Below the pieces are notes generated by a model. The model was not told where the DNA came from and made no database searches. It was given only the letters and a program-made list of their open reading frames with translations. A stretch of DNA of 64,000 nucleotides from Hyphomicrobium_A sp963812795 (GTDB lineage: Bacteria > Pseudomonadota > Alphaproteobacteria > Rhizobiales > Hyphomicrobiaceae). The stretch's first letter is position 1; each line of letters begins with the position of its first letter. Positions 7,831 to 19,617 of the stretch are shown here, piece by piece. Location: assembly GCA_963812795.1 (NCBI GenBank), contig CAWEWG010000003.1, forward strand, positions 141,204 to 205,203, read 5' to 3'. The translations under genes and the position numbers were made by a program.

Positions 7831-8261
7831 TCGTTCCCCCCGAATGCGAGCCCTTGACGGGTCTTGCTCTTCATCGTCCCCGACGGTGCTCATGAAAGGT
7901 AATTCGGGCGCCGCTAAGGCCTTGACGCGAGCCATCATTCCACGCATGCGGAGGCGTCGCAGCGCAAATCATTCCCATGGCTTCGTTCGTGGCGACGGTG
8001 TTCTTCCTGCCCTTCTGGGCACACACGCGCGACACCCTCTTCTCGTTTTCGCCGCCGCCTTCGCGGTCTTGACGCTTGCGCTGAGTAGTCCTTCCGATGA
8101 GGAAGTGACCGATCCGCATCACACACGGTCTCATATGTGGCCGACGCATGTCTAAAGCTTGACTGCATTAGTCAAGTTTTGCTCGATGTCCGTGTAGGGA
8201 GCTTCGTTCCAGCGCGCTCGCTCCCATCAAGGCGTTGAGTTTGTAAGCGTGGGGGTGGCGT
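7831..8261. other. Intergenic region upstream of the siderophore receptor
   Basis: About 430 bases lie between the divergent DUF930 gene and the receptor. The right part holds the iron-operator-like palindrome at 8158-8176. A short open frame with a hydrophobic stretch (LLVFAAAFAVLTLAL, about 8035-8090) ends at 8155 but has no convincing start or ribosome site. This stretch adjoins an indel-rich region, so a small gene could be hidden. No other feature was recognised. Confidence 0.4.
8158..8176. promoter_or_regulatory. Candidate iron operator (IRO/RirA-type) before the TonB-dependent receptor
   Basis: CTTGACT and AGTCAAG form a perfect 7-base inverted repeat around GCATT, containing the TGA-N9-TCA core at 8160-8174. 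It is about 85 bases upstream of the receptor start. It closely resembles the site before exbB (1073-1087). RirA is the likely binder by family knowledge; this is inference. Confidence 0.6.
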
Positions 8262-10717
8262 ATGAGTATGGGTGGTGAGCTGACCAGCGGCTGGTCATTG
8301 GTTGCCGACAATAGTGGTGAAGGTAGCGCGGCCGCACGTAGCGACCAGCGCGCATCTTCGAACTGGCGGGCCTTGAAATCGGCGCTGCTGCTCGGCGCCG
8401 CGTCGTGCATCGCCTATCCGGCCAGCGCGCAGCAGGCGCCCGACGCCGTTCCGCTGCCGCAGCTGAACGTCGAGGCGACCGCCAAGAAGAAGGCGGCTGC
8501 GAAGAAGGGCGCCACCAAGAAGGCCGCGCCTGCGCAGGCCCGTCTCGCCGAGCCGCCGCCGACCGGCGCCGACGCGGGCATCGTCCCGACGCAGCCGCCG
8601 AGCTCCGGGCGGCAATCCCTACGCCAACCCGAACGCGCCCTACAAGGTCGAGCGGTCGGCATCGGGCAAGCTGACCGAGCCACTGGTCGAATACGCCGAG
8701 GACGGTGACGGCGGTCCCGAAGGAGGTGATCGAGGACAAGGGCGTCCGCGATCTGCGCGACCTCGCGCGCGAAACGCCCGGCCTGACGATCGGGTCCGCC
8801 GAGGGCGGCAACGCCTACGGCGCCTTCGCAATTCGCGGGTTCAAGGCCAACAACGACATCTTCGTCGACAGCATCCGCAATCCCGGCAACGTCAGTTCCG
8901 GACGTGTTCGCCGTCGAGCAGGTCGAGATCTACAAGGGTCCGAGCGGCGGCATCGCCGGGCGCAGCACGATCGGCGGCGCCATCAACCTCATCACCAAGC
9001 AGCCCGGACCTCAACTTCGATTTCTATGAGGTCGGCGACGACGGTCGGAACCGACAGCACCTTCCGCACGACGATCGACGCGAACCAGGTCGTGACGCCG
9101 GACTTCGCCGTGCGCGCCAACCTCATGTACGACCAGCACGACGTCGCCGGCCGCGACATTCGCCGACAGCGAGAGGTGGGGCGGACTGATTTCGGCGACG
9201 GCGAAGCCGATCGGACGACGTGAAGATCACGCTCGACTACTACCGCTATCGCAACGACGCGACTCCCGGACTGGGGCGTTCCGGTTCGCAACATCGCACA
9301 GATCTGCCGATGCACCGAATTCGGAATATCCGCGGGATACCTGGGTCGGCATGAGGGCCTCGACTTCTTCAAGGAGCAGGCCGACATCGGCACGGCGACG
9401 GTCGTCGCCAAGCTGGCCGACGGCATGACGCTTGACCAACCGGTCGCGCGTGGGCCGAGAGCCGCCTCGACTACGTTGCCACGTCGATGGAAGGCATACC
9501 CGACGTCCACCATCCTCAACCGCGACCAGATGGCGCAAATCTACGCCAACCAGACGGAGCTGAACGCCAAGTTCGCGACGGGCATCTTCAAGCACAACGT
9601 GGTCGCCGGCGTGGAGGTCACCCGCGAGAACATCGACCGATACTGCCTACGATCGTGACTAACGATTTCGACGATGTTGATCCGGTTCCACGGCCATTCC
9701 CGCCCAATCCCTACAGCCCAACGGATCGAATCATTGGCAAGGGCCTGGTCTACGACGCCACCGATCGATACGGTCGGAACCTACCTACTCGATACGGTCC
9801 ACCTGTCGGAACAGTGGATCATCAATGGCGGCATCCGCTTCGACGATTTCGAGCGCGATCAAGTCGGAGGCACGGGAGCTGCCGGAGGTACTACTTCCAT
9901 CAGCCAACACCGCGAAGGTAGAAGCCGACTGTTCAGCTGGAACGTCGGCATCGTCTACAAGCCGATCCCAATCTCCAGCTTCTATGCGGCGTACGGCACT
10001 TCCGAAAGCCCCATCGGCAGCGAGCTGGATTCGACCGGACCCGAGTACAACGGTCTCAGCCCCGCCCTCGTCAACGCGCAAACCCCAGGAGGCGCGAGCC
10101 GTCGAGGTCGGCACCAAGTGGGAGCTGTTCGACCGGCGCCTGCTGGCGACAGCGGCCCTGTTCCAGACCGACGTCGACAATGCTCGGACCAACGCCAGCA
10201 CTGCCATGCGTAACGATCGCAACTATCGCGCTAGCTTCGCCGGCGAGTACCGCGTGCGCGGCATCGAGCTCGGCGCCGCCGGCAACATCACGCGAGACTG
10301 GAGCGTGTTCGGTGGCCTCGTCCTCCTCGACACCGAAGTGCTCGAATCACCGCATCGCGCAGGACATCGGGCGAAGATTGGCCAACATTCCGCTGACGCA
10401 GTTCTCGCTGCTGTCGCGCTACCAGTTGACCGACCAATTGGCGGTCGGTGGAACGGCGACGTACGGCGAGCGAGGTTTACGGCGGCCACTCGCCGCCAAT
10501 GCCGCGAACAACCATACCGTCGACTGGTGGCGGTTCGACGCATTTGCCGAGTACGAGATGTCGAAGAACTGGGAGATCGAGGTGTCCGGGCCTCAACCTC
10601 ACCGACGAGCTCTATTACGATGCGATCTATCAGGCGCCAGACCACGATCCAGGCACATTCGCCTTCGTCGCTCCCGGCCGCGCCGGCTACTTAACCGTTA
10701 AGTGGAAATACGACTGA
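8262..10717 (+). pseudogene. TonB-dependent siderophore receptor (Fiu/PiuA-like), broken by many indels
   Basis: Reconstructed across frames, this is an outer-membrane ferric-siderophore receptor of about 812 residues. It has a signal segment ending AQQAP, a Lys/Ala-rich stretch, a plug domain (RDLARETPGLTIG, AFAIRGFKANNDIFVDSIR, VEIYKGPSGGIAGRSTIGG), barrel strands (FGGLVLLDTEVLE) and the typical C-terminal Tyr-Leu-Thr-Val-Lys-Trp-Lys-Tyr-Asp. I count about 20 one-base insertions (for example near 8608, 8692, 8894, 9037, 9210, 9763, 10087, 10347 and 10590) and about 3 one-base deletions (near 9356, 9929 and 10490); the net +17 agrees with the total length. No substitution-type stop codon was needed to explain the breaks. 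piuC follows, as ybiX follows fiu in E. coli. Confidence 0.85.
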
Positions 10718-10747
10718 GAATAGGCTCGGCGGACCTCGATCTGTTAT

Positions 10748-10781
10748 CCTCCGGGCGTCCCTCGCCCGGAGGCTTTCGTTT
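10748..10781 (+). terminator. Rho-independent terminator after the receptor
   Basis: A perfect 10-base stem (CCTCCGGGCG with CGCCCGGAGG) and a five-base loop is followed by CTTTCGTTT, 31 bases after the receptor stop. piuC begins 40 bases further on, so it may be transcribed by read-through or from its own promoter. Confidence 0.75.
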
Positions 10782-10820
10782 GTTCGAGGACGCGGCCCCT
10801 ATGAAGAGGAGAGAGCCCTT

Positions 10821-11504
10821 TTGCTCGTGACGATCCCGGATGTGCTGAAGGCCGAAGAGCTGGCCCATATCCGCCGCGTCCTCGAGACCACCAACTGGGT
10901 CGACGGGCGGAGCACGGCCGGCGACCAGGCGGCGAAGGTCAAGCACAACCTGCAGGTTCCGCCGGACTCGCCAGCCGCGCAGGAGCTCGGCCAGATCGTC
11001 CTCAGGGCGCTGAGCGCCAATCAGAAATTCATGACGGCGGCGCTGCCGCTGCGCGTGCTGCCGCCGATGTTCAACCGCTACGACGTCGGCATGACGTTCG
11101 GCGCTCATGTCGACGGCTCGGTCCGCGCGGTCCCCGGCGCCGGCATGCGCATGCGCACCGACGTGTCATCGACGCTGTTCCTGACCCCGCCCGAGGACTA
11201 CGACGGCGGCGAGCTGGTGGTCCACGACACCTACGGCACGCACGCGGTCAAGCTGCCGGCCGGGCACTTGGTCGTCTATCCGGCGACGAGCATGCACTCG
11301 GTGACGCCCGTCACGCGCGGCAGCCGCTGGGCGTCGTTCTTCTGGACGCAGTCGCTGGTCAAGGACGACTGGCGCCGCCACATGCTCTACGACCTCGACG
11401 TCTCGATCATGAGCATCAGGTCACGCTTGCCCGATGACGATCCCGCCGTGGTGGGCCTCTCGGCGCACTATCACAATCTCATCCGCCACTGGTCGGAGAC
11501 CTGA
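10821..11504 (+). CDS. piuC: Fe(II)/2-oxoglutarate-dependent dioxygenase PiuC (YbiX, PKHD-type)
   Basis: The 227-residue protein matches the PiuC/YbiX prolyl-4-hydroxylase-like family found beside catecholate-siderophore receptors. The iron ligands are His and Asp in FGAHVDGSVR and a distal His in ATSMHSVTPV, followed by the 2-oxoglutarate-binding Arg in TRGSRWASFFW. The PKHD signature region PPMFNRYDVGMTFG is present. Start is a TTG (10821) preceded by a GA-rich site; GTG at 10827 is an alternative. It lies downstream of the receptor and is probably also iron-regulated. The physiological substrate of this family is not firmly established. Confidence 0.9.
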   Translation: MLVTIPDVLKAEELAHIRRVLETTNWVDGRSTAGDQAAKVKHNLQVPPDSPAAQELGQIVLRALSANQKFMTAALPLRVLPPMFNRYDVGMTFGAHVDGSVRAVPGAGMRMRTDVSSTLFLTPPEDYDGGELVVHDTYGTHAVKLPAGHLVVYPATSMHSVTPVTRGSRWASFFWTQSLVKDDWRRHMLYDLDVSIMSIRSRLPDDDPAVVGLSAHYHNLIRHWSET

Positions 11505-11530
11505 GCCGCCTCGCGGCGCTCATATGCAAA

Positions 11531-11555
11531 CATCCCCGGACGGGGTCCGGGGATG
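11531..11555. terminator. Hairpin between convergent genes
   Basis: A perfect 11-base stem (CATCCCCGGAC with GTCCGGGGATG) with loop GGG lies between the piuC stop and the MlaC-like stop. It is a plausible bidirectional terminator although T tracts are short. Confidence 0.6.
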
Positions 11556-11580
11556 CGGGGCTGTGAAGGCGTACTGGGCG

Positions 11581-12237
11581 TCAGCGATTGAGCGCGACGA
11601 CCAGAGCTTTTGGATTGCCGCCGTTGTCGCTGATGAAGCTCTGGAACAGGTTGTCGAGGAACGACGTCATCCAGAAGCCGATCACCTGCGCGTCGCGTAC
11701 CTTGTAGGTGTCGCCGCGCTTGACGACCAGCCAGCGTACGTCATAGCCGTCGCCGCTGGCCAGCGTGATGCGGCTGTCGACGTAGGTGCCGCGCGCGTCG
11801 TCCTTCGACTGCGCCGTGACGATGAAGCGGGCGACCGGATACTTGGGCGCTTCCTTCGAGGCATAGCGCGCGATGAAATTGATCATGCCGTTGTAGTAGA
11901 TCGGACGGTCCGTCTTCGGCAGGCTGCGGGCGTACTCGCCGAGCGCGCTGATGCCGATCGAGGGAATGTCGGCGTTCGAGTTCAGCACCATGGCGAACTG
12001 TGCGGTCGAGCCCGAACGCGAGGCGGCGAGCAGCTCGTTGCCGACGCGCTTCATGAAGCCCGCGGGGCCCTCCCTGCGCACGACCGGAGCCGCTTCCATT
12101 GCGGCCGGAGGCGCCACCTTCACCGCCGGGGTTTGCGCCGAGGCGGTCATGGACATCGCCAGCAGCGCTACGCCGGACAACGCCAGCGCGCACAAGAGGC
12201 TTTGCCGCGGCGCAGTTAGGGTCACGGGGGACTTCAT
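11581..12237 (-). CDS. MlaC/Ttg2D-family periplasmic lipid-binding protein
   Basis: A 218-residue exported protein with a signal peptide ending TASAQ and an MlaC-type fold (GFMKRVGNELL near the start; NFIARYASKEAPKY; the Trp-containing RWLVVKRGDTYKVRDAQVIG and ending FISDNGG). MlaC shuttles phospholipid between outer and inner membranes; hopanoid-linked HpnM is a close relative, and the two cannot be told apart here. No mla permease genes adjoin. Start at 12237 has an AGGGAG site; a longer open frame to 12408 does not look coding. Confidence 0.8.
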   Translation of the reverse strand: MKSPVTLTAPRQSLLCALALSGVALLAMSMTASAQTPAVKVAPPAAMEAAPVVRREGPAGFMKRVGNELLAASRSGSTAQFAMVLNSNADIPSIGISALGEYARSLPKTDRPIYYNGMINFIARYASKEAPKYPVARFIVTAQSKDDARGTYVDSRITLASGDGYDVRWLVVKRGDTYKVRDAQVIGFWMTSFLDNLFQSFISDNGGNPKALVVALNR

Positions 12238-12391
12238 TCGGTCGGGCTCCCTGCAGAGGGGGTACGTACTATCAACGGCAGCCGCTTTGACGCCGGCCGG
12301 CCCTGGCCTCTTCAGCTGTATTAGCCATGCGCGGCCTCTCTCCGTCAAAGGGTGGCGAGAGATAACGTCGAATTTTTGGACGGCGGCGGAT

Positions 12392-13024
12392 CTAGGCATG
12401 GGCGGCATCCGGCAAAGACGCTGGTGTCATTCGCGGCCATAGGGCCTTGAAGCGATAGAGTTCGCTGGGCGGAATCTCTTTGTGGCCGAGAAGTGTCGCA
12501 ACGCGGTCCACCTCGCTTTGTGATGTCCGCGGCGCCACACTCAAGAGCACACTCATCGCGCGCGTCGGGTGCACGAGGATCAGCTCGTGGCGCGTGCCCG
12601 ACAGCGATGCACGCACGTGATGCGCAACTCCGGCGAACGAGGCCAACGGTGCAACCCACGTCCAGGAGCGGAAATGGCCGCCTTCCGTGACACTGACGAG
12701 CCCATCGGCGATCTCGACCGTGCGCGTGGTTGAAAGTCGCGCCACGAGGCGGCGCGTCGGCAGCGCCAGGAGATAGAGGATAAAGGCGATGGCGAATAGA
12801 ATTTCGAGGCCGAGAGTCGGATGCTGCTCGACCACGGCGCGCGCGTCGGGGGCCAATAGCGCCTGAAAGACGACGGCGAGCGCGGCGAACGTACCAGCAA
12901 AGGCAGCGGGCACGACGAGCACAAGCAGGGCGATGGCGGCGCGCTGCGAGCAGGTCTGGGCAAGGCGGAGGGGCAGTTGGGCAGGCACCGGGGGCTCGAC
13001 CCGGTCGTAAATGGCAACGCGCAT
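12392..13024 (-). CDS. Conserved-looking membrane protein of unknown function
   Basis: The 210-residue product has two hydrophobic segments near its N-terminal third (around residues 30-60 and 75-92) and a soluble remainder with TVEIADGLVSVTEGG and a region rich in His and Ser. I do not recognise a family. A TTG at 13063 would extend it by 13 residues; neither start has a good ribosome site. It is transcribed away from the SahR-like regulator. Confidence 0.6.
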   Translation of the reverse strand: MRVAIYDRVEPPVPAQLPLRLAQTCSQRAAIALLVLVVPAAFAGTFAALAVVFQALLAPDARAVVEQHPTLGLEILFAIAFILYLLALPTRRLVARLSTTRTVEIADGLVSVTEGGHFRSWTWVAPLASFAGVAHHVRASLSGTRHELILVHPTRAMSVLLSVAPRTSQSEVDRVATLLGHKEIPPSELYRFKALWPRMTPASLPDAAHA

Positions 13025-13137
13025 AGTGATGGTATCCGCGGATCGAGAGGTGGTTGCGTTCAAAGGTAAACGCGCGTGCTTACCGCTCCGTTAATCGGCG
13101 TGCCGAAAAGAACCCACATGTTGCCGGCCCGCTGCAC

Positions 13138-13165
13138 TTGACACATAAACATATCTTTATATGCT
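13138..13165 (+). promoter_or_regulatory. Promoter with palindromic operator for the sahR-met operon
   Basis: TTGACA (13138-13143) and TATGCT (13160-13165) are 16 bases apart, a good sigma-70 match. Between and overlapping them is the palindrome CATAT-CTTT-ATATG (13150-13163). A site overlapping the promoter of an ArsR-family gene is a natural autoregulatory operator. The role is inferred. Confidence 0.6.
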
Positions 13166-13187
13166 CCGCCCCTAGAAGGAGCACGTA

Positions 13188-14207
13188 ATGGCCGGATCAT
13201 TCGCCAGCGACGATATCGTAATGGCGCTCAAGGCGGCGGCCGAGCCGACGCGCCTGCGCATCCTGCTGCTGCTCACGGCCGGCGAATTGAGCGTCAAGGA
13301 CCTGACGGTGATCCTCGGGCAGAGCCAGCCGCGCATCAGCCGGCATCTGAAGCTGCTCGCCGAAGCCGGTCTGGTCGAGCGCTTCCGCGAGGGGAGCTGG
13401 GCCTATTTCCACGTCTCCGACCGGTCCGCCGGCGGGCGGCTCGCGCTCGACATCCTCGGCCTCGTCGACGGTTCGGATCGCGTCATCGCCCGTGATCGCG
13501 AGCGCGCCGAGGCCTTAAAGCGCGAGCGCGAAGCCTCGGCGCAGACCTATTTTCACGCGCACGCCGCCGACTGGGACCGCATCCGTGCCCTGCACATCGC
13601 TGAGCAGGAAGTCGAGCAGGCGATCGTCGATGGGCTCGGGCGCGGTCCGTTCAAGCTGCTGGTCGACCTTGGCACCGGCACCGGGCGCATCCTCGAATTG
13701 CTCGCCGACCGGTACGAACGCGGTATCGGCTTCGATCTCAACAATGCCATGCTCGCCTATGCGCGCAGCAACCTGTCGAAGGCCAGGCTCACCCGCGCGC
13801 AGGTGCGCCACGGCGACCTCTATGCCCTCAGCCTGCCCGACGGCGTCGCCGATGCCGTCGTCATGCATCAGGTGCTGCACTTCCTATCGGATCCGGCGCT
13901 GGCCATCAGAGAGGCGGCGCGCGTACTGGCTCCTGGCGGTCGGCTGCTGATCGTCGATTTCGCCCCGCATGACCTCGAGTTCCTGCGCGACGAGCACGCT
14001 CATGACCGGCTGGGCTTCACCGGCGAGCAAGTGCAGCACTGGATGCGGGATGCCGGGCTGGAGCCGCGGCTGCAACGCGATCTGGCTCCCGCGGCCGCCG
14101 CCGGCCCGCAGGCGCTGACCGTTTCGCTGTGGCTGGGCGAGCGACCGCAGGCGGCGGCGACACTCGACAAACCGGCGCGCACTCGCGCCCTTCAGGAGGC
14201 TCCGTGA
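13188..14207 (+). CDS. sahR: ArsR-family regulator fused to a SAM-dependent methyltransferase domain (SahR-like)
   Basis: A 339-residue fusion. Residues 8-85 are an ArsR winged helix (AAAEPTRLRILLLL, QSQPRISRHLKLL). Residues about 140-300 are a class I methyltransferase fold with motif DLGTGTGRILELL and late motif LAPGGRLLIVDFAPHD. SahR, described in Proteobacteria, has this architecture and senses S-adenosylhomocysteine to control methionine-cycle genes. Here it leads metF and the methionine synthase genes, and its stop overlaps the metF start (TGATG), which strongly supports that role. No metal-binding cysteine pair of arsenic sensors is seen. AAGGAG ribosome site. Confidence 0.85.
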   Translation: MAGSFASDDIVMALKAAAEPTRLRILLLLTAGELSVKDLTVILGQSQPRISRHLKLLAEAGLVERFREGSWAYFHVSDRSAGGRLALDILGLVDGSDRVIARDRERAEALKREREASAQTYFHAHAADWDRIRALHIAEQEVEQAIVDGLGRGPFKLLVDLGTGTGRILELLADRYERGIGFDLNNAMLAYARSNLSKARLTRAQVRHGDLYALSLPDGVADAVVMHQVLHFLSDPALAIREAARVLAPGGRLLIVDFAPHDLEFLRDEHAHDRLGFTGEQVQHWMRDAGLEPRLQRDLAPAAAAGPQALTVSLWLGERPQAAATLDKPARTRALQEAP

Positions 14208-15142
14208 TGGCCGTTGCATCGGAACGCAAGAGCCGGCTGCTCGGAGCCGGCGAAATCGACGTGTCGTTCGAGTTCTTCCCGCCGAAGACCGAGAAGATGG
14301 AGCAGGCGTTGTGGGGTGCGGTCGAGCGACTGGCGCCGTTGCGCCCGGAGTTCGTCTCGGTCACCTACGGCGCGGGCGGGTCGACCCGCGAGCGCACGCA
14401 CAATACCGTCACCCGCATCGTCCGCGAGACAGGGCTCAAGCCCGCAGCGCATCTCACCTGCGTTGCCGCATCGAAGCAGGAGGTCGACGATGTCGCCCGC
14501 GAGTATTGGGAAGAGGGCGTGCGCCACATCGTGGCTCTGCGCGGCGACCCCGCCGGCGGTCCGAACACGGTCTACGAGCCGCACCCGGGCGGCTATATCA
14601 ACGCCGCCGATCTCGTCGCCGGCCTGAAGCGCATCGCGCCATTCGAGGTCTCCGTCGCCGGCTATCCCGAGAAGCACCCGGATAGCCCGACCGCGGCAGC
14701 CGACATGGACAATCTCAAGGCCAAGGTCGATGCCGGCGCCGATCGCATCATCACCCAGTTCGGCTTCGACAACGCGCACTACCTGCGCTTCCTGGAGCGG
14801 GCCCGCGCCGCCGGCATCTGGGTGCCGATCACGCCCGGCATCGTGCCCATTCACAACTTCAAGCAAGTCGCGGCCTTTGCCGCCCGCGCCGGCGCATCGA
14901 TGCCGTCGTGGCTGGCGCGACGTTTCGACGGTCTGGAAAACGACCCGGCGACGAGCCATCTCGTCGCTGCCGCCGTCGCCACCGAGCAGGCAATGGATCT
15001 CGTCGATGAGGGCGTGAAGAAGTTTCATTTCTACACCCTCAACCGCGCCGACCTCGTGTACGCCATCTGCCACTTGCTGGGGTTGCGTCCGCACGATGCC
15101 GCGGCGATCAGCGCGCCGGTCAAAGCGCGGGCGGCGGGTTAA
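14207..15142 (+). CDS. metF: 5,10-methylenetetrahydrofolate reductase MetF
   Basis: MetF reduces methylene-THF to methyl-THF, the methyl donor for methionine synthase, using FAD. The 311-residue product shows SFEFFPPKTEKME, FVSVTYGAGGST, AAHLTCVAAS, ALRGDP, RIITQFGFD and WVPITPGIVPI, all typical of the family. ATG at 14207 has an AGGAGG site and overlaps the sahR stop. The methionine synthase N-terminal gene follows after 11 bases, so the operon is sahR-metF-bmt-metH. Confidence 0.97.
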   Translation: MAVASERKSRLLGAGEIDVSFEFFPPKTEKMEQALWGAVERLAPLRPEFVSVTYGAGGSTRERTHNTVTRIVRETGLKPAAHLTCVAASKQEVDDVAREYWEEGVRHIVALRGDPAGGPNTVYEPHPGGYINAADLVAGLKRIAPFEVSVAGYPEKHPDSPTAAADMDNLKAKVDAGADRIITQFGFDNAHYLRFLERARAAGIWVPITPGIVPIHNFKQVAAFAARAGASMPSWLARRFDGLENDPATSHLVAAAVATEQAMDLVDEGVKKFHFYTLNRADLVYAICHLLGLRPHDAAAISAPVKARAAG

Positions 15143-15153
15143 GGAGCAACGCA

Positions 15154-16215
15154 ATGCAGAGAAAGCCGACATTCGCCGCGCTGGAAGCCGCAGCCGAGAA
15201 GCGCATCCTCATTATCGACGGTGCCATGGGCACGATGATCCAGCGCTACAAGCTGGATGAGGATGGCTATCGCGGCGTGCGCTTCAAGGACTGGCATCGC
15301 GACGTGAAGGGCAACAACGACCTGCTGGTGCTGACGCAACCGCAGATCATCGGCAAGATCCACGAGGAGTACCTTGAGGCCGGCGCCGACATCCTCGAGA
15401 CCAACACGTTCAACGCGCAGCGCATCTCGCTCGCCGACTACGGCATGGAGGACATCGCCTACGAGATGAACGTCGCGGCGGCGAAGATCGCGCGCGCGGC
15501 AGCCGACAAGTGGAACAAGAAGACGCCCGATAAGCTGCGCTTCGTCGCCGGCGCCGTCGGGCCGACCAACCGTACCGCGTCGATCTCGCCGGACGTCAAC
15601 AATCCCGGTTATCGCAACGTCGACTTCGACGAGCTACGCGAAGCCTACAAGGAGCAGGTGCGCGGCCTCATCGACGGCGGCGCCGACATCATCCTCATCG
15701 AGACCATCTTCGACACGCTCAACGCCAAGGCGGCGGGAGTCGCCACGCTGGAGGTGTTCGAGGAAAAGGACGTCGAGCTGCCGGTGATGATCTCCGGCAC
15801 CATCACCGACCTTTCCGGGCGGACGCTGTCGGGGCAGACTCCGGAAGCGTTCTGGTACTCGATGCGCCACCTGCGGCCGTTCTCCATCGGGCTCAACTGT
15901 GCGCTCGGCGCCGAGCTGATGCGGCCCTATCTCGCCGAGCTTGCAACGCATGCGGATGCGCGCATCTCCGCCTATCCCAACGCCGGCCTGCCCAACGCCA
16001 TGGGCGAGTACGATGAGAGCCCGCACGACATGGCGTGCGCCATGGCGCCGTGGGCCAAGGACGGCATCGTCAACATCGTCGGCGGCTGCTGCGGCTCGAC
16101 GCCCGATCACATCCGCGACATCGCCGAGCACGTCAAAGCCCACCCGCCGCGCAAGATCCCGCACATCGCGCCGAAGATGCGTCTCTCCGGCCTCGAACCT
16201 TTCGTCCACGGGTGA
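15154..16215 (+). CDS. Methionine synthase, homocysteine-binding module (separate gene)
   Basis: The 353-residue protein equals the N-terminal homocysteine-methyltransferase module of MetH. It begins with ILIIDGAMGTMIQ, contains ETNTFNAQ, and ends with the zinc-binding NIVGGCCGSTP; the other zinc cysteine is in GLNCALGA. It stops right after the linker sequence RLSGLEPF, where full-length MetH would run on into the folate module. The rest of the enzyme is encoded 627 bases downstream. An AAGGAG site precedes the ATG. It must act with the downstream protein to methylate homocysteine with methyl-cobalamin. Confidence 0.92.
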   Translation: MQRKPTFAALEAAAEKRILIIDGAMGTMIQRYKLDEDGYRGVRFKDWHRDVKGNNDLLVLTQPQIIGKIHEEYLEAGADILETNTFNAQRISLADYGMEDIAYEMNVAAAKIARAAADKWNKKTPDKLRFVAGAVGPTNRTASISPDVNNPGYRNVDFDELREAYKEQVRGLIDGGADIILIETIFDTLNAKAAGVATLEVFEEKDVELPVMISGTITDLSGRTLSGQTPEAFWYSMRHLRPFSIGLNCALGAELMRPYLAELATHADARISAYPNAGLPNAMGEYDESPHDMACAMAPWAKDGIVNIVGGCCGSTPDHIRDIAEHVKAHPPRKIPHIAPKMRLSGLEPFVHG

Positions 16216-16842
16216 TTCATGACTAAGCGATGAAGTGCGCAGGACAGGACTCCCCTACCTCCCTGACTATGCGACGCGCGGAACAGTTAGCCGGTCGAGC
16301 GTGATCTTCGTCGATCGTCGAAGCGTCGTTTCTCGAACTGCTCGATGCGGTCCAGCTAGTTTTGCGCGCGGCGCCGGCGCCGGGAGACGAAATCGGCTCG
16401 GCAGCGGGAACCTCATGGTCGTTCGTCGGAAGGAGACTCGTAGCGCCCATGGTCGACTGGCGCGTCGCCGTCTCAAACGAGCGGCGGACGTCGACCGCGA
16501 CGGTCCATACGACGAATATCTGAACAGCTCAATGAGACTGTGTTCGATCGCCGCGCACGTGCATCCTGAGGCGCATGTTGTTCCAGCATGACGGGGCAAG
16601 ATTGCGCGTCAGGCGACACATGACGGTTGAAGCCGAACGCGCATGATCTCGAGGGCGAAGGGGTGCCGCGTCTTGCGGCTGACCAATTCCGATGCATCTG
16701 CGCCAACATGGACGGACGCTGACTGGAGACCGAGCATCTGCGCGTTGGGGAAGCGTCCCGCCCCCTCACCGGCGCTGCGCGCCGGCCTCTCCCCAAGGGG
16801 AGAGGCGAAGCTGGCGCCGACGGAGAAGGCTGAAGCCAACAA
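16216..16842. other. Gap between the two methionine synthase genes
   Basis: These 627 bases hold no convincing gene. One frame, about 16303-16518, reads like protein (FLELLDAVQLVLRAAPAPG and GRRLVAPMVDWRVAV) but has no start; another frame takes over to 16589. The right end carries C/G-run hairpins (16769-16805). It could hold a decayed insertion or a promoter for the second half. No riboswitch signature was recognised. Confidence 0.4.
16769..16805. repeat. Paired GC hairpins (REP-like)
   Basis: CCGGCGC-TGC-GCGCCGG (16769-16785) is followed directly by CCTCTCCCC-AA-GGGGAGAGG (16786-16805). Elements with CTCTCCCC/GGGGAGAG arms are a common intergenic type in this order; related ones lie near 48.7 kb. 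Confidence 0.5.
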
Positions 16843-19536
<2,694 letters not shown>

Positions 19537-19560
19537 CCATCGCGGGTCCTAGAAATGCCG

Positions 19561-19586
19561 AAGGCGCGGAGGGCTCTCCGCGCCTT
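19561..19586. terminator. Hairpin after metH
   Basis: A perfect 11-base stem (AAGGCGCGGAG with CTCCGCGCCTT) and loop GGCT lies 24 bases after the metH stop, between metH and the oppositely oriented small gene. There is no strong T tract, so it may act in either direction. Confidence 0.6.
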
Positions 19587-19617
19587 GTGAGTTCTAAAAG
19601 GCTTGAACGGCTGCGTG

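Noticed and set aside
8262..10717. Programmed ribosomal frameshifting in the receptor gene
   Set aside because: More than 20 shifts at non-slippery sites, mostly in the same direction, cannot be programmed; error or decay is the only reasonable reading.
16216..16842. SAM or SAH riboswitch before the second methionine synthase gene
   Set aside because: I looked for the conserved riboswitch cores and saw only C/G-run hairpins; regulation by the SahR-like protein is better supported.
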